DNA from: Isohypsibius dastychi
Lineage: Eukaryota; Tardigrada; Eutardigrada; Parachela; Isohypsibiidae
Assembly (NCBI GenBank): GCA_034696485.1
Contig: JAQIWT010000176.1
Coordinates: forward strand, 1 to 30,012
Length of the DNA stretch: 30,012 bases
Reading direction: 5' to 3'
Position numbers and translations under genes: made by a program. Below the pieces are notes generated by a model. The model saw only the letters and a program-made list of their open reading frames with translations. It ran no database searches and was not told where the DNA came from. Numbering within the stretch: the stretch's first letter is position 1; the number at the start of each line of letters is the position of its first letter. Shown in pieces: positions 19,561 through 29,699 of this stretch.

Positions 19561-21050
19561 GTCAATTATCAATATCGGATGACTCATTAAACTGCTGTTG
19601 GACAGTAGCGGACTTATGGCAAAGGCCGTTGTGATAGCTATTGTCATAAGAGATGATGTCATTTGAAATACTTCGGAAAACTGTTGTGGTTTTTTGTCTC
19701 GAGTTGGATTTAGTCTTGTTCGCATAGTCTCAGAGAGGGAGCTTTTCCATCGATGCTGGTGGGCACTTTGTTAGTAAGCGTTGTCTTTAGTAGTGGCAAA
19801 AACTAGCGCAAGTAGTACCCCTTACGGTCAGAACTAAGTCAAGGCATTTCGGATATGAGATTATTTCACTTTTCACATGTTCATGTAGGTAATTGGACTG
19901 ACCAAAAAATAGTGTCATCAATAGTACCGGAATAATTTTTCAATTCCATGTAAAAATGGACTTGTTCTAAGCATGCCTTTTCCCAACCATTCAATCTGCC
20001 CACTAAAAATGGTGCAAGCTGGCTTACCATCGGGCTCAATCACGCATACGATCCTCTAATTTTCACACCTTCTTGAAAATGACCGAATGTGCGCTGCCTC
20101 CAACAATGAAAGGAACTGCAATAATTTGATAAGACAATCCGATTGGTAATTGCCCCATCGTAAGCAAATAGAACACACCAACTCGCTGCACGACGAACAA
20201 AAGAAGCGAATACAGTATAATGGAATGGTCAGTGGCTTGGTCAGCCATTCGTACTGCTTCTTTCGGGAGAAAGCTGGTCTTTGGTCTATTTGGATCAACT
20301 TTGCCCCGCTGCCTCCAACAATAGAGATATCATGTCTCTTTACGAATTATGTCCCCCTGTATGGTGAATCACGTGAGACATAAGAGCAATGAATGACCGG
20401 GACTATAGGGTAGACTCCAACCGCACTGAGAATAACTGATTTGGATCATCTGTTCCAAAGTTAATCGTCTTTGAGTAACTTTTGATAATGAACATGGCAT
20501 TTTGAACTTTAAAAGCAAAAAAGAACTTGTCATTTTTTCCGGTTGAGCAGCTTTTGTATAACATTATCAAATGCCTGTTCCAAAATTGTTCTAACATTTT
20601 TTAAAAAAAAGATAAGCGGCTTTGAATTTTAAATTTGAAAGTTCATAGATTTTGAAACGAAACGTGGTTCATGATTATACTGCCTTTGCCTTATTCTATG
20701 GAGATCATTCAGTAAATAACGTCAAAAAGCTCAGTCGAAGTTGCTAGTATAATAATCGGTAGAGCATTCTTCTTTTCAGTAGAAGGATATCAATTGAGTT
20801 AGTTCTGACCTTACGGGGTTACAAGACACCACACACGTTTTAGGTGGTGCAGAGCATGAGTGAGCAACATAATGCTCATTTTTCGTCTCTTTAATCTCTT
20901 GCCCTTCATATTTTGTTGTCAACCTATTCTGCATCACTTTCCTTGAAGTTTTTTGTGAGATCTCTCGATTGGAGCTGATTGCGGTCCGTTCTTCCCTCAA
21001 TTATGATCAGATTTTACGTTGTAACGTTGGTCGACTTCTCTGCTCTTTTC
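19561..21050. other. Non-coding, probably intron 1 if the long gene model holds
   Basis: No long open frame with features. CTGCCTCCAACAAT occurs twice, near 20095 and 20310. The rest is AT-rich single-copy-looking sequence. Confidence 0.4.
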
Positions 21051-21052
21051 AG

Positions 21053-21114
21053 ACGTGTCACTCTTCTTCCGTGCTGTAAATTCCGAGTATCCTGGTCTTA
21101 AAATATTGTTTAAG
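21053..21114 (+). other. Exon-like segment, unassigned
   Basis: Flanked by CTCTTTTCAG and a GTCAGT donor. One frame reads SLFFRAVNSEYPGLKILFK without a stop. It starts in a phase that does not match the donor at 19426. A following open stretch, 21147-21335, has two hydrophobic runs (VFIVVVFLLESSFSLIF, IIMVSSFSIVIMVL). It may be part of an unrelated membrane protein remnant. Confidence 0.25.
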
Positions 21115-21358
21115 GTCAGTCATTTTGGTTTATGAAGTTTTGCAGAGCCAGGTTGGCCGGAATTTCGATCTGCGAGACCAGGAAAGACCGTCTTCATTGT
21201 TGTTGTTTTTCTGCTGGAATCTTCCTTTTCGCTTATCTTCTGTCAGATTTACGGTCGAATAATTATGGTATCATCATTTTCCATAGTCATCATGGTTCTG
21301 AAGGCTGGATTTGGTGTGTGCACCTCGTTACATTTCTAGGTATTTGTTCATTTTTTGT

Positions 21359-21420
21359 TCCCCCCTGGGGGGGGGGGGGTGATATTTAACGTCGTCGGGG
21401 GATATTCAACGTCGTCGGGG
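21359..21420. repeat. C/G hairpin followed by a 20-bp direct duplication
   Basis: Six C, T and about 13 G form a hairpin similar to the one at 12860. Next to it, two 20-bp copies sit at 21381-21400 and 21401-21420 (GATATTTAACGTCGTCGGGG, differing at one base). Confidence 0.85.
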
Positions 21421-21429
21421 GGCTATTTG

Positions 21430-23110
21430 AAGTGGATATTAAGATGGATTTGCGGTTTATCATGTCATAACAGACACGTTTGAGATATAACGACGTTCAC
21501 AAAATACCAAAGACCATAAATTGCAATTTCCATTTATTGAGTTGTTATTTTTTTATAACATCGAAATAAGCTTTTCGAACGAATTTTAATATGATTGTCA
21601 TGTAGTATTTGATTTTTCTCAAAACAAAATAATTAGCCATTGATTTGAACTGACAACCATAGGATGTAGTGACACACGACAAAAATGGCACTAGACCACG
21701 TTCTTCGTGTGGGTGGGGGGACAGTATGTTGGTCCGACAGGTTTTATAAAGACCCATGTTTTCACTGGGTTTCCTAAAAAGTAGGGGCACGGCTCTTCTG
21801 ATGGATTCTCACAAAACCTGTGAAAACTAGGTTGTAGAGCTTCGAATTCTCTTCAAAATATGTCGCCTCACATTAGTGAGTTCAGATCGGAAGTACTCGG
21901 AAATGAAATCCAAACACAACTTTCTGTCTGAACTCTCTTTAAACGCTCACTCCTAGTTTGACACGTGGTACATGTCACGTGCTACAGCTTGGAGGCTTGA
22001 TAGCGCAGTGCAACTGCAACAAGCTCCTCAAGAAAGGTTCTGGTAGTGGTCTTTAATTTTAAGAAAGTATTCCGGGCAAATGAGATCGGTTTTAGTTAGA
22101 TGCCACCACTAACTTACTTGAAGGTGTAACAACACAAGCATAATTCAATGAACAATGTACTATGAAATACAATATAGTAGTAGGTGAGAGAACTGTATCA
22201 TGTGTTTGGGCATTAGTTTTAGGAGCAATTCTCAAATCTACAGTGTGCCAGATGTCCTGAGAGAAATTAGTCATTTAGTGGAGTTTATTATAGAACGCAT
22301 GACGTAAATGACTTCACAACTTCATGCTGTACGGCTTTTTCCGGTTGACGTATGGGGCAGTGCTAGAACTGCCGCAATTTCATAAGGGAGTAGGTCTTTG
22401 AAAGCATATCCTCCAACGATATCCCTTGCGATGCTGTCTGGAGGCAGTCATAATTTCCTAAGTCAACCTACACTTCCAACCTCCACTTTCACGGCTCTTC
22501 TGTCACGCACAATCGTCACGCATAATCGCGTCCTCCCAACTGTCTCGTTGTGTAGATTTGTAACACTGCGTGCAGTAGTGTGCGTGGGATTTCCTATCAT
22601 GACTGTGCATATCAGTCAACAGATCTTGAGAAGAGTTGTCGAATAATGGAGAGTCACAACTCTCAGTTGAGAAAAATTTCAAGGTTTCACCTCTGATCCT
22701 GGCATTCGCGCAATTCTATTGGAAGGACTAGGGCTGAGGTGCATATAAACTCAAATATTCCGTCTTTATTCTCATGCAATTTCTTATTTTATTCCACTTC
22801 AGTGGTGCAGGTGGCATTGATTACGTTATTTTACAATCATATTTAATTCAGCTTAAGAAACTGACTTCGGATTGTACCATGAACGTTATCCCGGTGGTGA
22901 TGCATTGAAAGTATTGAAAATCTCTTGGCATTCAAATCTTCTTACCTGTGTTCATCTGGACGTGTTTTGCACAGAACGCATAAGATCAGATTCCCTGGGG
23001 CTGATACACCAAGTAGCGAAGATGTTCGATCGGAAGACCCTGTACTAGCGCAGCTACCTGGGTGCATCATTAATGACGAGATTAGTTAATTAGTAAAGTG
23101 TTCGAACTCA
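21430..23110. other. Non-coding stretch with one dispersed 30-bp repeat
   Basis: No gene recognised. 22001-22030 is identical over 30 bases to 28678-28707 and is described there. The open frame 22398-22646 has no features. Confidence 0.45.
22001..22030. repeat. 30-bp dispersed repeat, copy 1
   Basis: Starts TAGCGCAGTGCAACTGCAAC and continues for 10 more bases. It is identical to 28678-28707. ACGTGCT lies upstream of both at a similar distance. A shared transposon fragment is the likely reason. Confidence 0.9.
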
Positions 23111-23117
23111 GCGCTAA

Positions 23118-23454
23118 GGGGCCATCTATATATTACGTTGCACTTCGGGAGGGGGGAGGGGTAAGCCTGCTGCAAACGAAAAAAAATTAAAATAGGGGGA
23201 GAGGAGGGGGGGTTCTCGAGAGATGTAACGTTCCACGTAAAAAAATTTGTTTTTTTGGTTTTTTTGCGTTATTAACGTTAGTTTTTGGAAAAAAAAAACA
23301 TAAAAATTGTAGTGTGGGGGGGGGGGGGGTATTCGCCTTTCGTAACGGTAAAGGCAAAGGCGAGAGGGGTATCCCGTGGACAAACCATAATAAACGAAGG
23401 GGGGGGGGGGTCTAAAAAGTCCGTTTTTCTGCAACGTAATATGTGGATGGTTCC
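23118..23454. mobile_element. PIF/Harbinger-like MITE with TAA target duplication
   Basis: A 337-bp element. The 25-bp ends GGGGCCATCTATATATTACG... (23118-23142) and 23430-23454 are inverted repeats with a few mismatches. TAA flanks both sides (23115-23117 and 23455-23457). A three-base TWA duplication is the hallmark of PIF/Harbinger transposons. The inside has no transposase frame, but it has G-runs at 23316-23329 and 23400-23411 and A-runs. Minus-strand proline-rich frames across it are artefacts of the G-runs. It would lie inside intron 1 of the BTB-BACK gene if the long model holds. Confidence 0.85.
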
Positions 23455-23779
23455 TAAACATAGATGGCGACGACTCATCCGGCTCTCAGTTGGTAAGAAG
23501 TCTAGGTATTTTGACACAAGCATTTCCCGGGGACCAGTTCATATAACATGTTGTCAACACCACGACAAGTTATGCATTTCATTCAATACGTCGTGGTCCC
23601 ATGAGAATTCGCGTGTGTCTGCAGTGCAAACTGTGCTCTTCGAGCGTAAACAAAATAGTGATAAGTTACGCAGAGTTTACTTCAGCTAAGCTTGTTTCTG
23701 AACCACTGACCCAAAAAGCGGACTACAAACAAGTACTCGGAAATACCTCGCCTCGATAACTCGTAGACCTTTTTTGCAG

Positions 23780-26305
23780 GCTGGGAACCACCAGTTATCT
23801 CACAAAATGAATGTTTTACGTCATCAGATCGCCGAACTGCAGGAGCAGTTGCAAAAAAACCAGGATTTACTCGATCAGGAAAGGAGGTAAGAAAGCTGGA
23901 ATTCCTCCGAACTTCTCACATGAAAGAATCTCTAAATGATTTTTTGATTGCTCACCGATCTTGTTCTCAGGAAAGTGAATGCTTCTCATCTGCGTTTCAA
24001 GCTTTGTGTGGATGAAGTCAGCGATCCAGCTGCAAAGCAGACGAGTCGACTCGATCCAGCTGTTGAACGGGAGGTTTTTCTTTGGGAGAGTTCCTTTCAG
24101 TACGAGAATCTGACGTTTGTGAAACATGAAGATTCTCTGATATCGGAAGATTATAACGATCATGAAATCATCCATGAACGTATGGCCGAGTTTCGACAGA
24201 ATGGCTTGCTTTGTGATTTGACGATTCGTGGCAGAGGAAGTACTTCAGCGATATCATGCCACTCATTGGTTCTTTGTGCAGTCAGCTCAGCCATCAGAAC
24301 TCAAATCTGCTCCAAACTTCACCATGGACCGGAACTTCTTTTCGATAACATACCACATGAGAGTTTGATTCAGTGAGTTGAAGCGTCTGATCATTAGAAA
24401 TTTGTTAACCCGTTTCTTAGGCTAGTACAGTATGCGTACACTGGTCAAATAACGCTGGATGAAGGCAATGTTCTGTCAGTCTACTCCGCCGCGGAATGTT
24501 TGGGTGTGAATCCTTTGATTACTGCTACGTCCAAGTTTTTGTCGGAGAGTACGGAAAAGTTCGATGGAGTGAGTTGCTACAAAGTACTTCGTTTTGTGGA
24601 GCAAAATGCCAGGCTGAAACGGTGGATCCCAATGTACAAACGCCGAGTGATGGAGCACGCTAGCGAGGTGTTCGGATCTGTCGAATGTTTGGTAGATATG
24701 CCAATCGAGTTTGTAAGTATTTGACTGGTTTTTTTTCACCAAGTGTATATACATGTTTTTGAAGGTGATTGAGATTCTCGAGAGCGACTTCGTAAATTTT
24801 GGCCCTGAGACGGAAGTGGTAGAAGCGCTTAACCGGTGGGTCTCTGGAGATCGTTCACGTGAAGTTCATATGTCTGCTCTTGGGGCGCGAATTCGGTGGA
24901 CTGATATCGATCAAGATTCGCAGACTGATGATGTGAAAGCATTCAAAAGTAAATTCACTTCAACTGAAGAAACGTGTTCTGATCAGCCAAAGATTGGTTC
25001 AAGGAATGGAGGTGTGCTGCAGCATGTAACGTGGTTGTGATGTTCGGATAATGATTCCTATTTTCCAGGTACGAGCGGTGGCTTTTTTATGGCTTATAAA
25101 GAAGGACGGGCTCCAATGCTTCTGGATATCGAAACTCAAAAAATCAAGGTGCTGCCTGAGTTTCCGAAGTCTGTCTACAAGGAAAACCCACACCAGCAAA
25201 ACGAAGCTCTGCTCGTGCCTATAAGCGACGATGGCTTCTTTTACGTTGTTTTGCAGTTCAATTATATCAGCGACTTTGCACAGAGTTTTCGGTTACTTCG
25301 ATTAAACGTTTCGAAACACGGTTGGGACCACGTCTTGGAATACCAGATAGCGAATTCTGACGGGGGTAAGTAGGCTTTACACTGCAAATTGTTTTCATAC
25401 GTTTTACTTTGATATTTATTTCCAACCCGTTCTCCACCACGATGGGATTCCCATTGTTGTCTCTGTTTCAGAATGGGGTGGCGCATTGTGTCACAGTGTT
25501 CTTGCTGGAAAGTGGTGTATCAAGTTATCGGTCAACAACAAGTACTTTCTCGACTGTCTGGACCTGAAAGATTCCAAAGTAAAAACTCGCATCGCGCTGG
25601 ACGACTGTCTTACGAGCGGAATAAGTGCTGGACTGAGCTCCATTTTCGTTCTTCGAAAATGGGGAAAGCTGATCAGATTCGATGCTAGAAGTTGCACGAT
25701 GAGTGACGTGAAGACCGATCTTTCAGCTGACCAGCTTCGGAAATTCCATTTCAAAGAGTTTAACGCTGCTGGGCAAGCTGTTTTTTCTGGTAAGTGATCC
25801 AACTGCACACATACTATCCAATTGGATTTCTTCGATAACGTCTGCCGAGTTCGCCGTAGGCGCACTGTTCGCAGCAGCATAACGAGGAAACGTTTGAGTT
25901 ATTCAGCAAGCAAAACTTTAGTTAGTTATTTCTATGGCATGAAAACGTTTGTTTTTTGCAGATGGGAAGACTCATTACCAAGTATGCATGCAATCGGGTC
26001 GCCTGATACAATCGAGACCAAAACGACGTCCTGTACGCGATGGCTGGACTCCGGCGATGGTTCAAGATTCGATCCTGTCTTTAAAGTTTGGGGAACCAGA
26101 TCCGCCGCCCAAGGGAACGCGCACGACATCGCTCGAAGTTTTTCGGGATCGAGGTCCGTTAGTGGGATGGAATCTATTGAAAACCTTCTCTTTAGTTCGC
26201 CCGGAAACCGGATTGGGCTGTGGCTGCCGATTCGCAAGATGTAATGTTCAATTATCGAGCTTAGTACATGGTGTGGAGATCACAAGCTTACTCTTTCAGC
26301 CATGA
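23780..26305 (+). CDS. BTB-BACK (kelch-like family) protein, seven exons
   Basis: BTB-BACK proteins usually act as Cullin-3 adaptors. Exons (from ATG 23807): 23780-23886, 23971-24372, 24421-24712, 24765-25011, 25069-25365, 25472-25789 and 25962-26305. All junctions are GT-AG, the phases match, and 659 residues are open. Residues 1-30 are a short coiled coil (HQIAELQEQLQKNQDLLDQE). BTB spans about 97-205 (GLLCDLTIRG, CHSLVLCAVSSAIR, LVQYAYTGQITLDEG). BACK spans about 206-300 (YKVLRFVEQNA, FVNFGPETEVVEALNRWVSG). The C-terminal half has only weak kelch-like patches (LLDIETQKIKVLPEFP) and no clear set of kelch repeats. The exon at 23780 is open upstream of the ATG, so translation may begin at 19169, adding 95 residues. 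The gene looks intact, unlike the fragments upstream. Confidence 0.87.
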
Positions 26306-26970
26306 TCAAGGACCTGCCGGACTTCATCTAATTTCCTGAAACGATTAAGCCTTCTGTATAACAGAGTCCGACTGCATTCTTGAGTTTTACTCGAGCCAGC
26401 TCGTGTTCAATTCAATGTTCCAGTGTTCCAGTGTGTCCCTCTTACATTGCACATGGAAGTACGAATCCAACATAATCATTTGCAAACCTCTTTTTTTAGA
26501 CCGCGTAACGGTTGTTATTTTTTTTTAATTTTCTAAACATCGAGGAACTGAATTACAGAATTGAAGAAAATCTTAATACCGTAGAGCATCCGAGTACAAA
26601 TATCCTCTGATCAAAGATGTCGCACGGTGTTGAAGCGGTTTTTGTTTCATGAGTAATGGTCGAGAGTCGAGTTTGATACTTTTGTGCTGAACGCGTCGCT
26701 CTTCGCAAAGCAGTCTTCTCAATCTTCTCACCAGCACATGATGCTGTCAGGTATGCATCCCATATCGAATTTCTCATTTGGGCTTGTTTTTTGCTATATT
26801 ATCGAAGCTTCACATAAATCCGTAGTCAAACTGTATGCGCGAATAATGTACGGTTGAGATCGAATACCCCGATTTTTTCTCTCTAGCAGCATCCAAAGCG
26901 GTTTCGGTGCATTGATTTACCTAGAACACTACCATCAGTGCCGAAACATGTGTTAAAAACAGGGTTAGCT
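26306..26970. other. 3' flank of the BTB-BACK gene
   Basis: No gene recognised. AT-rich with a run of T near 26516. CAATGTTCCAGTGTTCCAGTG near 26415 is a short direct duplication. Confidence 0.4.
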
Positions 26971-26973
26971 CAC

Positions 26974-27133
26974 CACGCTTGATGGGTGATGTCAAATCCA
27001 TATCTCGATCAATCAATATCTCTGCACCCAATTTCACCCCATCTCTCCCCCTCTCGGGACCTATGAAATGGTACCGCCAAAGTTGATCGTCCTCCAGCAG
27101 TTCATTCATATTTTCGGCTCTTGTAGTTGTAAT
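26974..27133 (-). CDS. Candidate minus-strand internal exon, unrecognised
   Basis: Reading the minus strand, GTATTTTCAG leads into 160 bases with no stop, ending at a donor CGTG|GTGAGC. The 53 codons read NELLEDDQLWRYHFIG, GVKLGAEILIDRDMDLTSP. Clean splice sites at both ends and a protein-like product on the strand opposite to all other genes make this notable. LLEDDQLW and ILIDRDMDL are loosely like pieces of Sec1/Munc18 proteins, but in the wrong order, so I do not assign it. No partner exon was found. Confidence 0.4.
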
Positions 27134-28020
27134 CTGAAAATACTGGTAATGAACGGAAGTATGTAATTTATTCTCTGACTTTGAGGGTATTTGGTTTTTG
27201 GCTTCATCAGATTTTTTGCCGCTAAAAAAGATTTACATCATGAAACTGGTTAGTTTGAAGTCTCTGTTTCACCACAGTTCATCCCTCATTTGAAGCTGTA
27301 TTCCGACGAGTCGAAGTCTGTTACCTTCGTTGCCCCAAGACACTTCCACACCAAAACGTTATCGGTTTTTTTTTCAGAACAGCGACGTCTCGGAGAACTC
27401 TGTTGCGAAGTACTTCAGCAACGCCACAGAATTATTCATGAACGATTTTTGTCAGTCTTGCACTTTATTTTGAGCCTCTAGATATGAATTTCTAGACTAA
27501 ATATCGAGCTCGCTTAAATTCTAACGTATTCCGAACTGGGAATCTGCAAGTTGGTTCTCGAGACGATGATGATCATTTTTTGGCACTCTGCCTCTGGATC
27601 GAAGGTGAAAATACCGGAGTCCAAAATACAACGGAATCATCGTCTGAATTCCTCTTTGTTCGTATAGTTTGCATTTTTAATGTTGTTTTTTATGACGAGA
27701 TTCATGGCAAAAATAAAACAGTATAACACGCAGTTGTTGTCGGCTGCGTCCGGTTGAGCAGTGCAGCTTTACCTGCCGCCATTCGAAGCAACAGCTGTAG
27801 ATAACTGCGACTATTATACAGTACCGTAGAAACGTTGACTGGTTGAAAAATATATGATCAGTTTTTTTTGATGTTTTGGCTGCTTTTGACAACATTCGGA
27901 AAGAATGTGAGCTAAGTATAACCTCATTTGGCACACCAACGATCTTCACCATCACATTTTAACACCCATCTCGTTTTCATTTCTTTGAGAGAGCAAGCTG
28001 TCCTGAGAACTCTTGTATCT
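27134..28020. other. Mostly non-coding, weak exon-like piece at 27276-27450
   Basis: A frame from 27278 reads FIPHLKLYSDESKSVTF after CACCACAG. Another, after TTTTTTTCAG at 27377, reads NSDVSENSVAKYFSNATELF. Both are short and unassigned. Nothing else is seen. Confidence 0.25.
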
Positions 28021-28027
28021 ACTCGCT

Positions 28028-28135
28028 AGTAGCCGGCGAGATAGTTGCGAGCAACTAGTAACTAACTTGCCGGGGCAAGATAGTTGCGTCGGCAGGTTAG
28101 TTGCGCGCGTGTTTCTGCAAGATAGTTGCGCACTG
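28028..28135. repeat. GCAAGATAGTTGCG array, left orientation
   Basis: Four units related to GGCAAGATAGTTGCG at about 28034, 28072, 28091 and 28116, joined by CGG-containing spacers. The same motif appears in reverse complement at 28733-28812. Each unit is itself imperfectly dyadic (GCAA...TTGC). Confidence 0.85.
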
Positions 28136-28677
28136 CGGAGTGCGGAATCGAGTTTCAACTGAAACCACAGAGCTCAAACAACTCCAGAGTACACAACTGA
28201 TTCTCTTTTTGCTCGCTGGTGTTTCGTGTGTGATATAATAGCAACTTTGGTTCGGTACATGTGAAAATTTAATCGATACATCAAAACATAAAAACACAAT
28301 GCCATTACGAATAGAATACCGTTGCTTGACTACTTGACCAATTACATCGAGCAAAAGCAAATAAATGATTTTGGGGCATGGTTGCTATCAGCACATTCAC
28401 AGGATTAGCTGAGAGAGCTTGAAATAACTCGGTCAGGAAAACATTCTATCAGAGGATTGGCAACTATCACACTTCCAACTATCACGCTATCACACTTGTG
28501 ACTGAATTTGCCTAATTGCGGTGATTTTGTTTGAGAACGCACGTGAGATGGAGCCTCTCACATCGACACTGACTACTGCTGCAAGTTATCAGCTTCTCGT
28601 CAGACGAAAACACTAGGCATACGCTTTGATCTTGCCAAAAACTTTCGTGACCTCACGCCGCTGGGGTTACGTGCTGC

Positions 28678-28707
28678 TAGCGCAGTGCAACTGCAACAAG
28701 CTCCTCA
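28678..28707. repeat. 30-bp dispersed repeat, copy 2
   Basis: Identical to 22001-22030. Here it lies just inside the right-hand inverted array, suggesting it is part of the internal sequence of the same element family. Confidence 0.9.
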
Positions 28708-28732
28708 CGAGAGTCTTCGATCTTACCGATGG

Positions 28733-28812
28733 GCGCAACTATCTCACCGATCACGCAACTGTCTTGCCGAAAACGCAGCTATCTTGCCGGGAAACGCAAC
28801 TGTTTTGGCAGG
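28733..28812. repeat. CGCAACTATCTTGCCG array, right orientation
   Basis: Four units at about 28734, 28754, 28774 and 28795 (CGCAACTATCTCACCG, CGCAACTGTCTTGCCG and relatives), the reverse complement of the 28028-28135 array. Together the two arrays bracket about 600 bases, like the subterminal inverted repeats of a non-autonomous DNA transposon. No transposase frame lies between them. Confidence 0.8.
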
Positions 28813-28859
28813 AGAACGCAGCGAATTATCCTCTTCGCATTAATCCCATTGCATTCATT

Positions 28860-29430
28860 TTATTGATGGAGAAGACTCAAGCGAACTAAGACCCAAAATA
28901 AAAACATTAATTCTGAAAGAATATTAGATGTCAATCGATTCTGCTTCGCGAGCGATCGAATTATTCCATCAGAGAAATATTCTATCCTCGAAAAACTGGC
29001 ATCGATTTCGATTTGTCGATAATCGAATTTGATTTGGTACCCAAGTTGCATGCTCAATCAGATTTGATTGTGCCCGTTTGTCGCGAGGATAGAGTAAGAA
29101 AAAGTTATTGGACGAATAATACGTAAATCCATAGTATTTACTCTGTTTGGCTGAATTCCGAAGATAACAGAACAAAGAGCCCTTCATCATGTTGCGAAGA
29201 AGGACGAAAATTCTTCATGGACCAATTCAAGATGATGCTCGAAACCGTCCCCGTAAATAGTAAGCAGAAAGATACCAGACTGGTAAGCTCTGCTTAGTTT
29301 GAAAACCCAATGAGTACCGTTCCGGATTTGCAAAACTGGAAATAGAAGATTCACTTGTGTGTGCAAATTTCGTTTATAATCCGAAAGCTAAATCAGCTCT
29401 CAGAGAATTCAAAAACGCAAAGTCAAAGTG
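28860..29430. other. No gene seen
   Basis: AT-rich sequence between the right-hand array and the third array. Short open frames have no features. Confidence 0.45.
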
Positions 29431-29444
29431 ATCCCACACTGCAC

Positions 29445-29530
29445 AAATATCTTGCCGAAACACGCGCAACTATCTTGCCGACTCAACTATCTTGCCCAGT
29501 TGCCCGGCAAGTTGGTTGCTAGTTGCGCGG
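29445..29530. repeat. Third CAACTATCTTGCCG array, with a turn-around
   Basis: Three units in the right-hand orientation (ATATCTTGCCGAAA, GCGCAACTATCTTGCCG, CTCAACTATCTTGCCC) are followed by GGCAAGTTGGTTGCTAGTTG in the opposite sense, so this cluster contains its own inversion. One more ATCTTGCCGG lies at 29681-29690. Confidence 0.8.
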
Positions 29531-29540
29531 GACTACTTTA

Positions 29541-29674
29541 CTGCCGAGACCAGACGGTGCAGAAATATTGCGCAATCAGTAAAATAAGACCCAGCTGGCT
29601 AAGCCAACCCTCTCAGTCTAGCACGGGTAAAATTCTCCACCCGGGGATATTTTTGCACCGTCTGGTCGCGGCAG
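29541..29674. mobile_element. 134-bp inverted-repeat element
   Basis: The 28-base arms at 29541-29568 (CTGCCGAGACCAGACGGTGC...) and 29647-29674 are reverse complements with two mismatches, enclosing about 78 bases. The similarity continues a few bases outward (ACTTTA / TACAGT). It lies inside the GCAAGATAGTTGCG-type repeats, so it may be a small MITE nested in, or the centre of, that element. Confidence 0.8.
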
Positions 29675-29699
29675 TACAGTATCTTGCCGGCTACAATCG

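Noticed and set aside
23126-23689. Overlapping plus- and minus-strand open frames rich in Gly or Pro
   Set aside because: They cross the MITE and its G-runs, and the glycine/proline runs are homopolymer translation.
25491-25880. 129-codon minus-strand open frame
   Set aside because: It is antisense to a well-spliced coding exon of the BTB-BACK gene and has no features of its own.
26974-27109. Sec1/Munc18-family exon
   Set aside because: Short matches resemble two Sec1 motifs but appear in the wrong order, and the surrounding residues do not fit.
28028-29530. CRISPR-like array
   Set aside because: Repeat units occur in both orientations, spacers are irregular, and the genome is clearly animal.
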